A stretch of 64,000 nt of DNA. It comes from UBA3537 sp049889395. GTDB lineage: Bacteria > Bacteroidota > Bacteroidia > Flavobacteriales > Flavobacteriaceae. The stretch is taken from NCBI GenBank assembly GCA_049889395.1, contig JBMHDM010000031.1:62001-126000 (forward strand), in the 5' to 3' direction. Below, one piece after another: positions 35,267 to 44,065 of this stretch. The translations under genes were made by a program, and so were the position numbers. How positions within the stretch are numbered: the stretch's first letter is position 1; every line of letters starts with the position of its first letter. The notes under the pieces were generated by a model that saw nothing but the letters and a program-made list of their open reading frames with translations, made no database searches and was not told the DNA's origin.

Positions 35267-36288
35267 GGGTAATAGGATTTATACCAAGATAGAAAGGCTT
35301 CTACACCTTTGTGTAATGGCGTGTTTGGCTGATAGCCATAGTCAATCTTTAAAGCCTCTACATCAGCCCAAGTTTGATTGACATCTCCAGGTTGCATTGG
35401 CATCATTTGATACGCTGTTTTACATCCTGTAATGGTTTCAATAGCTGTTATAAAATCTAATAATTTGACGGGGGAGCTATTTCCAATATTATATATTTTG
35501 TATAAGTTATTGTTTTTGGATGGCTGGAGTAGTGTTCGTTCTACACCATCTATAATATCTTCAATGTAAGTGAAATCTCTGGACAGATCGCCATGATTAA
35601 ACACTTTTATGGGCTTAGAATTTAATATGGCTTTAGTGAATAAAAACAGGGCCATATCTGGACGTCCCCATGGACCATAAACGGTAAAAAATCGTAACCC
35701 AATGGTTTCAATGCCATATAAATGACTGTAAGTATGCGCCATTAGCTCATTAGATTTTTTTGTGGCTGCATATAAACTTATAGGACAATCCACCGAAATT
35801 TGTTCTGAAAATGGCACTTCAGATGAGTTCCCGTAAACACTTGAACTGCTCGCATACACTAGTCGTTTGATGTCATGGTGACGACATCCTTCTAAAATAT
35901 TTAGAAATCCTAATATATTACTATCAACATAAGCTTCAGGGTTTTCCAAAGAATATCGAACACCTGCTTGTGCAGCCAAATTACATACAATATCAAATGA
36001 ATGGGATTCAAAAATTTTCGGCATTTCATCCCGATCTTCGATGTTAGCTCGGATAAATGTAAAAGGAGTATTTGGCAAGTTACTCTTGTGGGATGTATTC
36101 CAAATTTTCGAGATTTCTGAATCAATCCCCAAAACATTCAAACGACCGTATTTGAGGTTTACATCATAATAGGAGTTGATGTTATCTATTCCCACAACAG
36201 CGTGACCTAATTCCAACAATCGTTTGCACAAATGGAAGCCTATAAAACCAGCAGCTCCAGTGACTAAAATTGTTTTGTTGGTTGTCAT
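35263..36288 (-). CDS. NAD-dependent epimerase, probable UDP-glucuronate 4-epimerase
   Basis: A 341-residue extended SDR protein. GAAGFIGFHLC (11-21) binds NAD, and YAATKKSNELMAHTYSHLYG carries the Tyr-x3-Lys pair; RFFTVYGPWGRPDMA is typical of UDP-glucuronate epimerases (GAE type). Its gene directly follows ugd, the source of UDP-glucuronate, which supports conversion to UDP-galacturonate. A different UDP-sugar 4-epimerase is the main alternative. It overlaps rfbB by four bases. Confidence 0.85.
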   Translation of the reverse strand: MTTNKTILVTGAAGFIGFHLCKRLLELGHAVVGIDNINSYYDVNLKYGRLNVLGIDSEISKIWNTSHKSNLPNTPFTFIRANIEDRDEMPKIFESHSFDIVCNLAAQAGVRYSLENPEAYVDSNILGFLNILEGCRHHDIKRLVYASSSSVYGNSSEVPFSEQISVDCPISLYAATKKSNELMAHTYSHLYGIETIGLRFFTVYGPWGRPDMALFLFTKAILNSKPIKVFNHGDLSRDFTYIEDIIDGVERTLLQPSKNNNLYKIYNIGNSSPVKLLDFITAIETITGCKTAYQMMPMQPGDVNQTWADVEALKIDYGYQPNTPLHKGVEAFLSWYKSYYP

Positions 36289-36300
36289 GGTCTAAAATTG

Positions 36301-37692
36301 TTATTGCCCAATGCCTTGATAAGTGAATCCGATAGATTCCATTTCATCTTTATCTAAAAGGTTTCTACCATCAAAAATATGAGCAGGCTTGCTCATGCTA
36401 TCATAAATTTTGTTCCAATCATATGAAACAAATTCATCCCATTCCGTTATTATTGACAAGGCGTGAGCGCCGTTAGCAGCCTCATAAGGATCTTGATGAG
36501 AGGTTAAATATTGAGCATTTTTGGACTCCGAACGAGAATTCAAATAATTCAAATCCGATTGCATTTGGAGGGCAGAAACTTTTGGGTCATAGACTTCAAT
36601 ATTGGCATGCTCATCTATGAGTTTATCAGCGATATAAATAGCAGCAGACTCTCTTGTATCATTTGTATCTTTCTTAAAGGCCCAACCATAAAAGGCGATT
36701 TTTTTCTCAGCTACAGTGCCATACAAAGATTTTACAATATTGTTTGCAAAGCGATTTCTTTGGTGATTATTCATTATAATGACTTGCTCCCAATAATCGG
36801 CTGATTCATTGAGCCCTAATGATTTACAGATGTATACCAAGTTCAAAATATCTTTTTGGAAACAAGATCCACCAAAGCCAACTGAGGCTTTTAAAAATTT
36901 TGGTCCAATTCTGGAGTCTGTACCAATGGCATTGGCCACTTCGTTGATATTGGCACCCGTTTTTTCACAAAGCTCAGTTAAGGCATTGATAGAGGATACC
37001 CGTTGAGCCAAAAATGCATTGGCAGTTAATTTTGATAATTCGGAGGACCATAAATTAGTGATGATAATTTGTTCTTTTGGAACCCAAGACGCGTATATAT
37101 TGACTAGTGCATTGACGGCGTCTTTTCCAGAACGGGTAGATTCGCCACCAATTAGAACACGATCAGGTTTTTGCAAATCTTTTACGGCTGTTCCTTCAGC
37201 CAAAAATTCGGGATTTGAAAGAATCTCAAATTGAATTCCATTACCTGTATTATCCAAAATATCTTTAATGGCTTCGGCCGTTTTGACTGGAAGTGTTGAT
37301 TTTTCAACAACAATTTTGTCAGATTTTGCGACCTTGGCAATTTGCCTAGCGCATAATTCAACGTACTGTAGATCGGCGGCCATTCCTTTACCAGCACCGT
37401 AGGTTTTGGTTGGCGTATTCACTGAAATAAAAATCATATCAGATTCATCGATTGCTTGATCAACTCCTGAAGTGAAAAATAAATTACGCCCTCTGGCCTC
37501 TCTTACTACGGCATCTAATCCGGGTTCGAAGATAGGCAACTGGCTCAAATCTTGCGAATTCCATGCTGCAATTCGTTCGGCATTGACATCTACAACGGTG
37601 ACTTTTATATCTGGATTTTTTTGAGCAATAACGGACATGGTAGGGCCTCCTACATAACCGGCTCCAATACAACATATGGATTTGACTTTCAT
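36301..37692 (-). CDS. ugd: UDP-glucose 6-dehydrogenase
   Basis: A 463-residue enzyme that oxidises UDP-glucose to UDP-glucuronate with two NAD+. GAGYVGGPT (10-18) is the NAD site; the catalytic cysteine is in GFGGSCFQKD near residue 275. The sequence style (MSVIAQKNPDIKVTVVD, LADVGKGMAADL-like AGKGMAADL) is that of the long eukaryote-like UGD class rather than the short bacterial one. It is the first gene of the ugd-epimerase-rfbB-rfbA operon. I found no clear promoter in the gap upstream. Confidence 0.96.
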   Translation of the reverse strand: MKVKSICCIGAGYVGGPTMSVIAQKNPDIKVTVVDVNAERIAAWNSQDLSQLPIFEPGLDAVVREARGRNLFFTSGVDQAIDESDMIFISVNTPTKTYGAGKGMAADLQYVELCARQIAKVAKSDKIVVEKSTLPVKTAEAIKDILDNTGNGIQFEILSNPEFLAEGTAVKDLQKPDRVLIGGESTRSGKDAVNALVNIYASWVPKEQIIITNLWSSELSKLTANAFLAQRVSSINALTELCEKTGANINEVANAIGTDSRIGPKFLKASVGFGGSCFQKDILNLVYICKSLGLNESADYWEQVIIMNNHQRNRFANNIVKSLYGTVAEKKIAFYGWAFKKDTNDTRESAAIYIADKLIDEHANIEVYDPKVSALQMQSDLNYLNSRSESKNAQYLTSHQDPYEAANGAHALSIITEWDEFVSYDWNKIYDSMSKPAHIFDGRNLLDKDEMESIGFTYQGIGQ

Positions 37693-37713
37693 TTAATTGA
37701 CTTGCTATATTTG
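37682..37713 (+). promoter_or_regulatory. plus-strand promoter pointing into the gap
   Basis: TTG (37682-37684) and the perfect -7 element TATATTTG (37706-37713) are 21 bases apart. It is divergent from ugd and would drive a short transcript across 37719-37903, where only a 41-codon ORF exists. Confidence 0.5.
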
Positions 37714-37777
37714 GTTCAATATTAAATATCTTTTGCAAGATATGCGTTTGTCTATAATTCACAAAATAATAACACAT

Positions 37778-37903
37778 ATGAAGCAATTTAAAAAACCTAC
37801 TAAGGGTGGGATTTTTGAAGTGACCCAAAATTTTGAAAGTCCGAACTTTTTAAGGCGTGTTTTTCAATTATTTATTGAACCTAATATTAGAATATTGTCC
37901 TAA
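37778..37903 (+). CDS. possible 41-residue small protein
   Basis: ATG to TAA encodes 41 residues beginning MKQFKKPTKGGIFEVTQ, basic (several Lys and Arg) and without a membrane segment. I do not recognise it. Its support is the well-spaced promoter at 37682-37713 and the absence of any other gene downstream. It could equally be the chance content of a small RNA. It overlaps the minus-strand ORF at 37868 by 36 bases. Confidence 0.25.
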   Translation: MKQFKKPTKGGIFEVTQNFESPNFLRRVFQLFIEPNIRILS

Positions 37904-38032
37904 AAAATATGCAATTAGAATGGGTATAAACGAAAAAGCAATGTTCTTTTCCAGAAGACCATATTCTGAAAATGCAACTAATATTGAAGATGAAATAAGT
38001 ATAAAAATTAAGTCAAATAGTCTTTTTTTCAT
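37868..38032 (-). CDS. possible 54-residue small membrane protein
   Basis: Starting at the ATG at 38032 the ORF encodes 54 residues with two hydrophobic stretches (LFDLIFILISSSILVAF and IAFSFIPILIAYFLG) and a basic N-terminus (MKKR). A longer version from 38083 would overlap the tRNA terminator and is less likely. I do not recognise a family; the N-terminus faintly recalls the first helix of undecaprenyl-phosphate sugar transferases, but the rest does not. No promoter was found. Confidence 0.35.
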   Translation of the reverse strand: MKKRLFDLIFILISSSILVAFSEYGLLEKNIAFSFIPILIAYFLGQYSNIRFNK

Positions 38033-38069
38033 ATAGATATAACCTAAATGTACAATTGAAATTAAATTT

Positions 38070-38107
38070 AAAAAAATCCCCAAAAATAAATTATTATTTT
38101 TGAGGAT
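38070..38107 (-). terminator. terminator after tRNA-Arg
   Basis: On the minus strand a 9-base stem (CAAAAATAA with TTATTTTTG, loop TAAT) is extended by four more pairs beyond one mismatch (ATCC/GGAT) and followed by seven T residues. It begins 7 bases behind the 3' end of the tRNA. Confidence 0.75.
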
Positions 38108-38113
38108 AATTTG

Positions 38114-38187
38114 TGACTGCGACAGGAGTCGAACCTACAACCGCTGGAGCCGAAATCCAGTGCTCTATCCAATTGAGCTACGCAGCC
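38114..38187 (-). tRNA. tRNA-Arg (anticodon TCG)
   Basis: The minus strand folds into a full cloverleaf of 74 bases: acceptor stem GGCTGCG with CGCAGTC (one G-T pair), D stem GCTC/GAGC, anticodon stem CTGGA/TCCAG around TTTCGGC, and T loop TTCGACT. The anticodon TCG reads CGA and other CGN arginine codons. CCA is not encoded. It lies 4 bases downstream of the yqeY stop codon and is probably co-transcribed with it. Confidence 0.95.
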
Positions 38188-38191
38188 ATTT

Positions 38192-38644
38192 TTAGGACAT
38201 CAATTTTTGTTTAACCAATGTTGAAATTGTTTTACCGTCTGTTTTACCGGCCAGTTCCTTACTTACAACACCCATCACTTTACCCATATCTTTCATACTT
38301 GTAGCTCCCAATTTTTCGATGGCGACCACAACATGTTTTTCTACCTCTGCCTCGGAAAGCATCTCTGGCAAAAATTGGCTGATGACTTCTGCTTCTTCTA
38401 ATTCTGGGGCAGCTAAGTCTGGACGTTGTTGTTGGGTAAAGATAGCCGCACTATCCTGTCGTTGTTTAACTAGTTTCTGCAATAGTTTGACCTCGTCCGA
38501 TTTGGTCAATTCAGCTTTTGAGCCACTTTGAGTTTGCGCCATAAGTATGGCTGACTTCACAGATCGAAGTGCTGTGAGAGCTACTGTATCTTTTGATTTC
38601 ATAGCGGCTTTCAGAGCCACCATTACGGCATTTTGTAAACTCAT
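38192..38644 (-). CDS. yqeY: GatB/YqeY domain protein
   Basis: A 150-residue protein when started at the ATG at 38644 (MSLQNAVMVALKAAMKSKD); a start two codons earlier is possible. The family has the helical tail domain found at the C-terminus of GatB, the amidotransferase subunit that binds tRNA; free-standing YqeY proteins are of unknown function. Blocks LKSAI-like (LRSVKSAILMAQ), FLPEMLSEAEVEKHV and MKDMGKVMGVVSKEL are characteristic. It lies between ftsZ and a tRNA gene, a position often kept in flavobacteria. Confidence 0.92.
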   Translation of the reverse strand: MSLQNAVMVALKAAMKSKDTVALTALRSVKSAILMAQTQSGSKAELTKSDEVKLLQKLVKQRQDSAAIFTQQQRPDLAAPELEEAEVISQFLPEMLSEAEVEKHVVVAIEKLGATSMKDMGKVMGVVSKELAGKTDGKTISTLVKQKLMS

Positions 38645-38746
38645 ATCCAAATTATTTTTGGGCTACGAATATAAGGAATATTCTTTAGGATGGTATCTCT
38701 TAAATTGAAAATCCCGAACTAAAGTTAAATATTTAAAATCAATTCG

Positions 38747-40669
38747 TTAATCCACATTGTCGTGTAAAAATGAATTATTTGTTCGAACTTGCATATCTTG
38801 ATTTTCATCGTCAGACAAAGACGTTCTGGACAATGAAGGCTCTTTAGCAATTCCTAAATCACTAAGTTCCACGCCTTGGCGTTTATATGCTGGTTCTTTT
38901 TCAATTTCTTCGATTTTTGAAGCATTAAATTTATAATTGAAAGCTTTCATTTTTTTACGTCTTTCGTCTGCTCGATCACGTAATGTTTTAGAAATTGGAC
39001 TATCAAACGGGTCCTCTAATTCATCCGGAACACTAGTTACATGTTGTTCTTTAACGGTGATTTTTGTGATAACCATTTCATCTTCAAGCTCAATGTCTAC
39101 ATTTGTTGGTTTGAGATCGCCCTCAAACTTTTGATCTGTTCTTTCTAAAATAATGTGATCATCCAGTGTGTAATGCCCCTCGTTTTCTGGTGTGGTTTCG
39201 GCTACTGCAATGAGCTCTATATAGTCTTCTACTTCAATATTATTGACATTATCCTCGAGTCTAAATATTTCTACATCTTCGTTATCCGATTGAGGTTTTT
39301 TATCGGCAATCGGCAAATCAAATGACATTATAGTTTGATTTTCCAGTTCTGCTGAGTCTAGCATTTCATCAGTCTTAGATACCACATCATTGATAATAAA
39401 ATCATCTGCTTGAGTAGCAAAATCAATATGTTCATAGTTGACTTCAATGTCTTTAATAAGCTCTGTGGTTGGTATTAAATCCATCGGATTTTGGTGAAAT
39501 TCTTCCAAAGCTTCATCATCCTGGATGTCTTCGAGCTGATATACTATTGGATTAGGATCCATATTTTGCGCTTCCGAAGTTATAGATTTAGGGTTATTAT
39601 CTGTTACGAGATCGTGTTGCATCGTTTGTTCATCTTCTAATGCATGAACTACTTTCTTAGGTTCAACATTAGTGATGTCATTTTGTTGATGCGCATCAAA
39701 ACCTGTTGCTATGATAGTGACCGAAATGGCTTCACCTAATTTTTCATCCTCACCAACACCCATTATGATATTAGCACCATGTCCAGCTTCGGCCTGTATG
39801 TGATCATTGATTTCTCCTATTTCGTCAATAGTGATTTCTTGCGTTCCAGAAACAATAAGTAGTAAAACATTTTTGGAACCTGTTATTTTGTTGTCATTTA
39901 GAAGCGGTGAATCCAACGCAGAATTAATGGCTTTTTTTGCTCTATTATCCCCCAACGCAGTAGCAGAACCCATAATGGCTGTTCCGCTGTTGCTTAATAC
40001 AGTTTTGGCATCACGTAAATCAATATTTTGAGTATAGTGATGGGTAATGACTTCTGCAATTCCTCGAGCAGCTGTGGACAATACTTCATCAGCTTTTGAA
40101 AAACCAGCCTTAAACCCTAAGTTACCATAAACTTCTCGAAGTTTATTGTTGTTGATTATAACTAGCGAATCAACAGATTTTCGGAGGTTTTCAATACCTT
40201 TTTGAGCTTGATTGTTTCTTATTTTACCTTCAAACTGGAAGGGCATCGTTACAATCCCAACGGTTAGAATATCCATATCCATGGCCATTTTGGCAATGAT
40301 GGGAGCTGCCCCAGTTCCCGTACCACCACCCATGCCAGCTGTAATAAAAACCATTTTGGTATTGGTGTTTAGCATCGCTCGTATATCTTCCAAACTTTCT
40401 ACTGCTGCTTGTTCTCCGATATCCGGATTGGCTCCTGCCCCTAGTCCCTCTGTTAAATTGACCCCTAATTGAATTTTATTGGGTACACCACTGTTGTTCA
40501 AGGCTTGTGAATCTGTGTTACAGATAACGAAATCGACGCCTTTTATACCCAAATTAAACATATGATTTATGGCGTTACTTCCACCGCCGCCAACCCCTAT
40601 GACCTTAATCACATTGGATTGGTTTTTTGGCATGTCAAAATTAATACCAAATTCGTTGTTAGTACTCAT
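38747..40669 (-). CDS. ftsZ: cell division protein FtsZ with long C-terminal extension
   Basis: A 640-residue FtsZ starting at MSTNNEF (40669); an upstream in-frame ATG at 40705 overlaps ftsA and does not fit relatives. The tubulin-like GTPase core covers about residues 15-330, with the signature GGGTGTG at 114-120 and the T7 loop with its catalytic Asp residues later. Beyond it is an acidic, low-complexity tail of about 300 residues, far longer than the usual 50-70 residue linker. It ends in NNSFLHDNVD, which replaces the common D-I-P-x-F-L-R peptide that binds FtsA. It is the last gene of the dcw operon. Confidence 0.97.
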   Translation of the reverse strand: MSTNNEFGINFDMPKNQSNVIKVIGVGGGGSNAINHMFNLGIKGVDFVICNTDSQALNNSGVPNKIQLGVNLTEGLGAGANPDIGEQAAVESLEDIRAMLNTNTKMVFITAGMGGGTGTGAAPIIAKMAMDMDILTVGIVTMPFQFEGKIRNNQAQKGIENLRKSVDSLVIINNNKLREVYGNLGFKAGFSKADEVLSTAARGIAEVITHHYTQNIDLRDAKTVLSNSGTAIMGSATALGDNRAKKAINSALDSPLLNDNKITGSKNVLLLIVSGTQEITIDEIGEINDHIQAEAGHGANIIMGVGEDEKLGEAISVTIIATGFDAHQQNDITNVEPKKVVHALEDEQTMQHDLVTDNNPKSITSEAQNMDPNPIVYQLEDIQDDEALEEFHQNPMDLIPTTELIKDIEVNYEHIDFATQADDFIINDVVSKTDEMLDSAELENQTIMSFDLPIADKKPQSDNEDVEIFRLEDNVNNIEVEDYIELIAVAETTPENEGHYTLDDHIILERTDQKFEGDLKPTNVDIELEDEMVITKITVKEQHVTSVPDELEDPFDSPISKTLRDRADERRKKMKAFNYKFNASKIEEIEKEPAYKRQGVELSDLGIAKEPSLSRTSLSDDENQDMQVRTNNSFLHDNVD

Positions 40670-40694
40670 TTTTTCTGAATTTATATTGTGTTGG

Positions 40695-41996
40695 TTATTC
40701 TGCATTTTCTAAAAAGTCTTTTACTCTTTCCGTTAATTTTTCTAAAAATCCAATGGGGCGTTTTTCAGGAGCCGCTTCTGGCACCTCATTTATTTCTTGT
40801 TTGGGTTCTTCTAATATTTGATTTTGCTTTTTATCTTGTCTTTGCAATCCGTCCAAGACAAGACCTACTGCTGTGGCATACAATGGGCTAGTGATATCGC
40901 TATCACTATCCCCTGCCAAGTGTTCATTTGGATAACCCACTCTTGTATCCATCCCTGTAATGTATTCTACCAGTTGCTTCAGATGGTTGAGTTGACTCCC
41001 TCCTCCTGTTAGGACAATACCTGCAATGAGTTTTTTCTTTTGCTCCTCATGGCCGTAGTTTTTAATTTCTACATAGACTTGCTCTATAATTTCGACTACT
41101 CTGGCGTGAATTATTTTTGATAAATTTTTTAGTGTTATTTCTTTTGGATCGCGTCCACGCAAACCAGGTATTGATACAATTTCATTGTCTTTATTTTCGC
41201 CAGGCCAAGCAGAACCGAATTTAATTTTAAGTAACTCCGCTTGTTTTTCTATAATAGAGCATCCTTCTTTAATGTCTTCAGTAATTACATTTCCGCCAAA
41301 TGGAATTACTGCAGTATGACGAATGATACCATCTTTAAAAACTGCTAAATCTGTTGTGCCACCACCAATGTCTATAAGTGCAACACCTGCCTCTTTTTCT
41401 TCCTGGCTTAAAACCGCTTTGGCCGATGCCAAAGGTTCAAGCGTAATGCCTGCCAACCCCAAACCTGCGGTTTGAACACATCGGCCAATATTTCGAATTG
41501 AAGATACTTGACCCACAACAACATGAAAATTGGCTTCCAGTCGTTCCCCATACATCCCTATGGGTTCTTTTATTTCGGCTTGACCATCGACCTTAAAATC
41601 TTGGGGTAAAACATGAATGATTTCTTCACCAGGCAGCATAACGAGTTTATGAACTTGATTGATTAAGCGTTCAATATCTTCCTCATTGATGACTTCCTCT
41701 GCATTGGGCCTAGTGATATAATCGCTATGTTGTAAACTTCTTATATGCTGACCTGCAATTCCTACAGTTACGTCTTGTATTTTAACATCACAAGAGGCCT
41801 CAGCTTCGCTCACCGCTTGTTGAATAGATTGGATTGTTTGGGTGATGTTATTCACCACTCCCCGATGAACTCCTAAACTTTTAGCCTTACCAACTCCAAC
41901 TGTTTCTAGTTTTCCGTACTGATTTTTTCGCCCTATCATGGCCACTATTTTTGTGGTTCCAATGTCTAAGCCTACTGCCATATTTTCGGTTTCCAT
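40695..41996 (-). CDS. ftsA: cell division protein FtsA
   Basis: A 433-residue actin-like ATPase that tethers FtsZ to the membrane. Actin-fold motifs are VGLDIGTTKIVAMIG (8-22), DIGGGTTDLAVF near 206-217 and GIVLTGGGSQL near 331-341; the 1C domain lies in between. The C-terminal amphipathic membrane helix is present (GFLEKLTERVKDFLENAE). It lies 7 bases after ftsQ and 25 bases before ftsZ. Confidence 0.97.
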   Translation of the reverse strand: METENMAVGLDIGTTKIVAMIGRKNQYGKLETVGVGKAKSLGVHRGVVNNITQTIQSIQQAVSEAEASCDVKIQDVTVGIAGQHIRSLQHSDYITRPNAEEVINEEDIERLINQVHKLVMLPGEEIIHVLPQDFKVDGQAEIKEPIGMYGERLEANFHVVVGQVSSIRNIGRCVQTAGLGLAGITLEPLASAKAVLSQEEKEAGVALIDIGGGTTDLAVFKDGIIRHTAVIPFGGNVITEDIKEGCSIIEKQAELLKIKFGSAWPGENKDNEIVSIPGLRGRDPKEITLKNLSKIIHARVVEIIEQVYVEIKNYGHEEQKKKLIAGIVLTGGGSQLNHLKQLVEYITGMDTRVGYPNEHLAGDSDSDITSPLYATAVGLVLDGLQRQDKKQNQILEEPKQEINEVPEAAPEKRPIGFLEKLTERVKDFLENAE

Positions 41997-42003
41997 ATAT
42001 TAA

Positions 42004-42723
42004 TTATTTTTTTGTACATACAACCTGTTGATTGTACTGTAAATTGACCTTTTTATATTCTCCCAGCATCTTATCTCTTTTGGCTTTTTGATAAAACGCT
42101 TTCAGTTTCATAAATTTTTGTTTCAAATCTTTTTTTGATCCAATAACAATGTCAAAATCACATGCTCTCATTCGCATTGACAGTTTAGACTCTGCATCAA
42201 TTAAAATATCCGTTACATTCGAATTTAAAAATCGATCTTCTTTTATGGCTTTTATCAATTCAAAAACCAATTGCATTGACTCTTTATCAAGATGACCATG
42301 TACCAATAAAACACGAGCGCTGTGTTCGGCAGACAATGGCATCATTTTTCCATAACTATCAATGTAAAAAGAGGGCTCGGACACAACTCTAGCGATTGGC
42401 TTTCGTTGTTCAATTTCGAGCCTAACTTCCCCATCTACAGTAAGATAGGCCTCTGCATTTTGAACCATCTGATGTGATGAGAGTTTGTCCTCCAACCCTT
42501 TCAAATCTAAAACTTCTTTTGACAAACATTCGATTGATTCTTGATTTTGTATTAACAATTTATCAACGGAAGAGGAGCTTAAATAAAGGGGAGATTCTCC
42601 AACAAAATTTATCTTCACATCACTTATGGGTTGATCCATGTTTCGTGACGATGAAAAGGCATACAAAAACACAACTAGTGCCATTACAGAGAGTCCTTTT
42701 ATGATGTGTAAAAATCTACGCAT
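42004..42723 (-). CDS. ftsQ: cell division protein FtsQ
   Basis: A 239-residue bitopic protein with one membrane helix (about 8-25) and a periplasmic region with a POTRA-like start (INFVGESPLYLSSSSVDKLL) and a FtsQ-type beta domain (VRLEIEQRKPIARV, FYIDSYGKMMPLS). Sequence similarity in this family is low, so the call leans on topology, these blocks and the position between murC and ftsA. It overlaps murC by eight bases. Confidence 0.88.
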   Translation of the reverse strand: MRRFLHIIKGLSVMALVVFLYAFSSSRNMDQPISDVKINFVGESPLYLSSSSVDKLLIQNQESIECLSKEVLDLKGLEDKLSSHQMVQNAEAYLTVDGEVRLEIEQRKPIARVVSEPSFYIDSYGKMMPLSAEHSARVLLVHGHLDKESMQLVFELIKAIKEDRFLNSNVTDILIDAESKLSMRMRACDFDIVIGSKKDLKQKFMKLKAFYQKAKRDKMLGEYKKVNLQYNQQVVCTKK

Positions 42724-44065
42724 GAATCAATTCTGTTTTTAATTGTTCTACTTGAACACCAATATCGCCTGCTCCCATAGTTACCAAAATCGGATTTCCT
42801 ATGTCTATTATGGTTTGGGCTAAGGCAGACTTTTTGACTAATTTTTTATACCGAGAATTAATTTTCTCCAGCAACCATTTTGATGTAACTCCTGGGATAG
42901 GCAATTCTCTTGCGGGATAAATGTCTAACAGCACAACGGCGTCGAATACTGAAAGTACTTTAGCAAAATCCGCTGCAAAATCTAACGTTCGACTAAATAA
43001 ATGGGGCTGAAACACAGCTGTTACCTTTTGATCAGGGTGCATTTCTTTGACAGCGTCTGAAACTGCTTTAATTTCTTTTGGATGATGTGCATAATCGTCG
43101 ATAAAAACAAATGTATCGTCCTTATAGACATATGAAAATCGACGCTTAACCCCCTTGTATTCTTTTAATGCGGTTCGTAGCAATTTCTCAGAAACACCTT
43201 TTTCTAGAGCCATAGCTAAAGCAACAACGGCATTTGAGAGGTTATGTCTTCCGGCCATATTAAGCTCAAAATCATTAATCAGATTGGTGGGTGTTTTTAA
43301 ATCAAAATAATAAGTCCCGTTTTCGATTTTGAGGTGTACTGCTGCATAGTCTGTTTGGGTTTCAACACCATAGGTAATGCCATCTATATCAACATTATCG
43401 TGAACAAACAATGAACCATTAACAGATATTAATTTTGCAAAACTTTCAAAAGCTTCAACCAACGATTGTGTGTCGCCATATATGTCCAAATGGTCGGGGT
43501 CAATCGACGTGATACAAGCCACATTCGGACTCAATGTAAGAAAAGAGCGGTCAAATTCGTCGGCCTCAACAACTGTAATTTCATTACCGTTTAGGATTAA
43601 ATTTGAACTATAATTTTCAGAGATGCCCCCTAAAAAGGAGGTCGCCTTTTGACCTGTTGCTTGTAACAAATGGCCCAAAATACTGCTGGTTGTGGTTTTG
43701 CCGTGAGTCCCCGCAACAGCCATACAAAACGTATCTTGTGTAATCAACCCTAAAACTTGTGCGCGTTTGAGTACTTTAAACCCATTTAAAATAAAATAAT
43801 TTAAAATAATATTAGATTTTGGAATGGCTGGAGTGTAGACAACAAGGGTCGAATTGGGGGATAAATCATTTGATTTGAGCTGATCCAAACAGGCCTCATA
43901 AATGATACTCACACCTTTAATCTGAAGCCCATTTGTAATCTTACTAGGCGTTTTATCATAGCCCAAGACCGTTTTGCCATTGGCCTGAAAATAATGAGCT
44001 AAAGCACTCATCCCGATGCCTCCGATACCGACAAAATAAATATTTTTTATGGGCTTCAAATTCAT
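42716..44065 (-). CDS. murC: UDP-N-acetylmuramate--L-alanine ligase
   Basis: A 449-residue ATP-dependent Mur ligase adding L-Ala to UDP-MurNAc. GIGGIGMSALA (13-23) is the N-terminal UDP-binding loop, the P-loop is AGTHGKTTTSS near 118-128, and DDYAHHPKE is the C-terminal domain hallmark of MurC. It overlaps murG by four bases and ftsQ by eight. No ddl gene lies between murC and ftsQ, unlike in many dcw clusters. Confidence 0.97.
   Translation of the reverse strand: MNLKPIKNIYFVGIGGIGMSALAHYFQANGKTVLGYDKTPSKITNGLQIKGVSIIYEACLDQLKSNDLSPNSTLVVYTPAIPKSNIILNYFILNGFKVLKRAQVLGLITQDTFCMAVAGTHGKTTTSSILGHLLQATGQKATSFLGGISENYSSNLILNGNEITVVEADEFDRSFLTLSPNVACITSIDPDHLDIYGDTQSLVEAFESFAKLISVNGSLFVHDNVDIDGITYGVETQTDYAAVHLKIENGTYYFDLKTPTNLINDFELNMAGRHNLSNAVVALAMALEKGVSEKLLRTALKEYKGVKRRFSYVYKDDTFVFIDDYAHHPKEIKAVSDAVKEMHPDQKVTAVFQPHLFSRTLDFAADFAKVLSVFDAVVLLDIYPARELPIPGVTSKWLLEKINSRYKKLVKKSALAQTIIDIGNPILVTMGAGDIGVQVEQLKTELIHA

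Larger units (their letters stand above)
37693..38113. other. gap between ugd and tRNA-Arg
   Basis: This 421-base stretch, strongly AT-rich, has no established gene. It holds a plus-strand promoter, a 41-codon plus-strand ORF, a 54-codon minus-strand ORF with two hydrophobic segments that overlaps the former tail-to-tail, and the tRNA terminator at 38070-38107. It may carry a small RNA or degraded gene remnants. Confidence 0.6.

Noticed and set aside
33345..37692. The sugar operon as a horizontally acquired island.
   Set aside because: Base composition and gene packing look like the rest, and no mobility genes or direct repeats are visible at its borders.
37484..37828. A 114-codon minus-strand ORF extending over the 5' end of ugd.
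   Set aside because: It is in another frame of ugd for most of its length and is Cys/Arg-rich as out-of-frame translations often are.
40669..40705. ATG at 40705 as the start of ftsZ.
   Set aside because: It overlaps the ftsA coding end, and homologues begin at the MSxN residues encoded from 40669.
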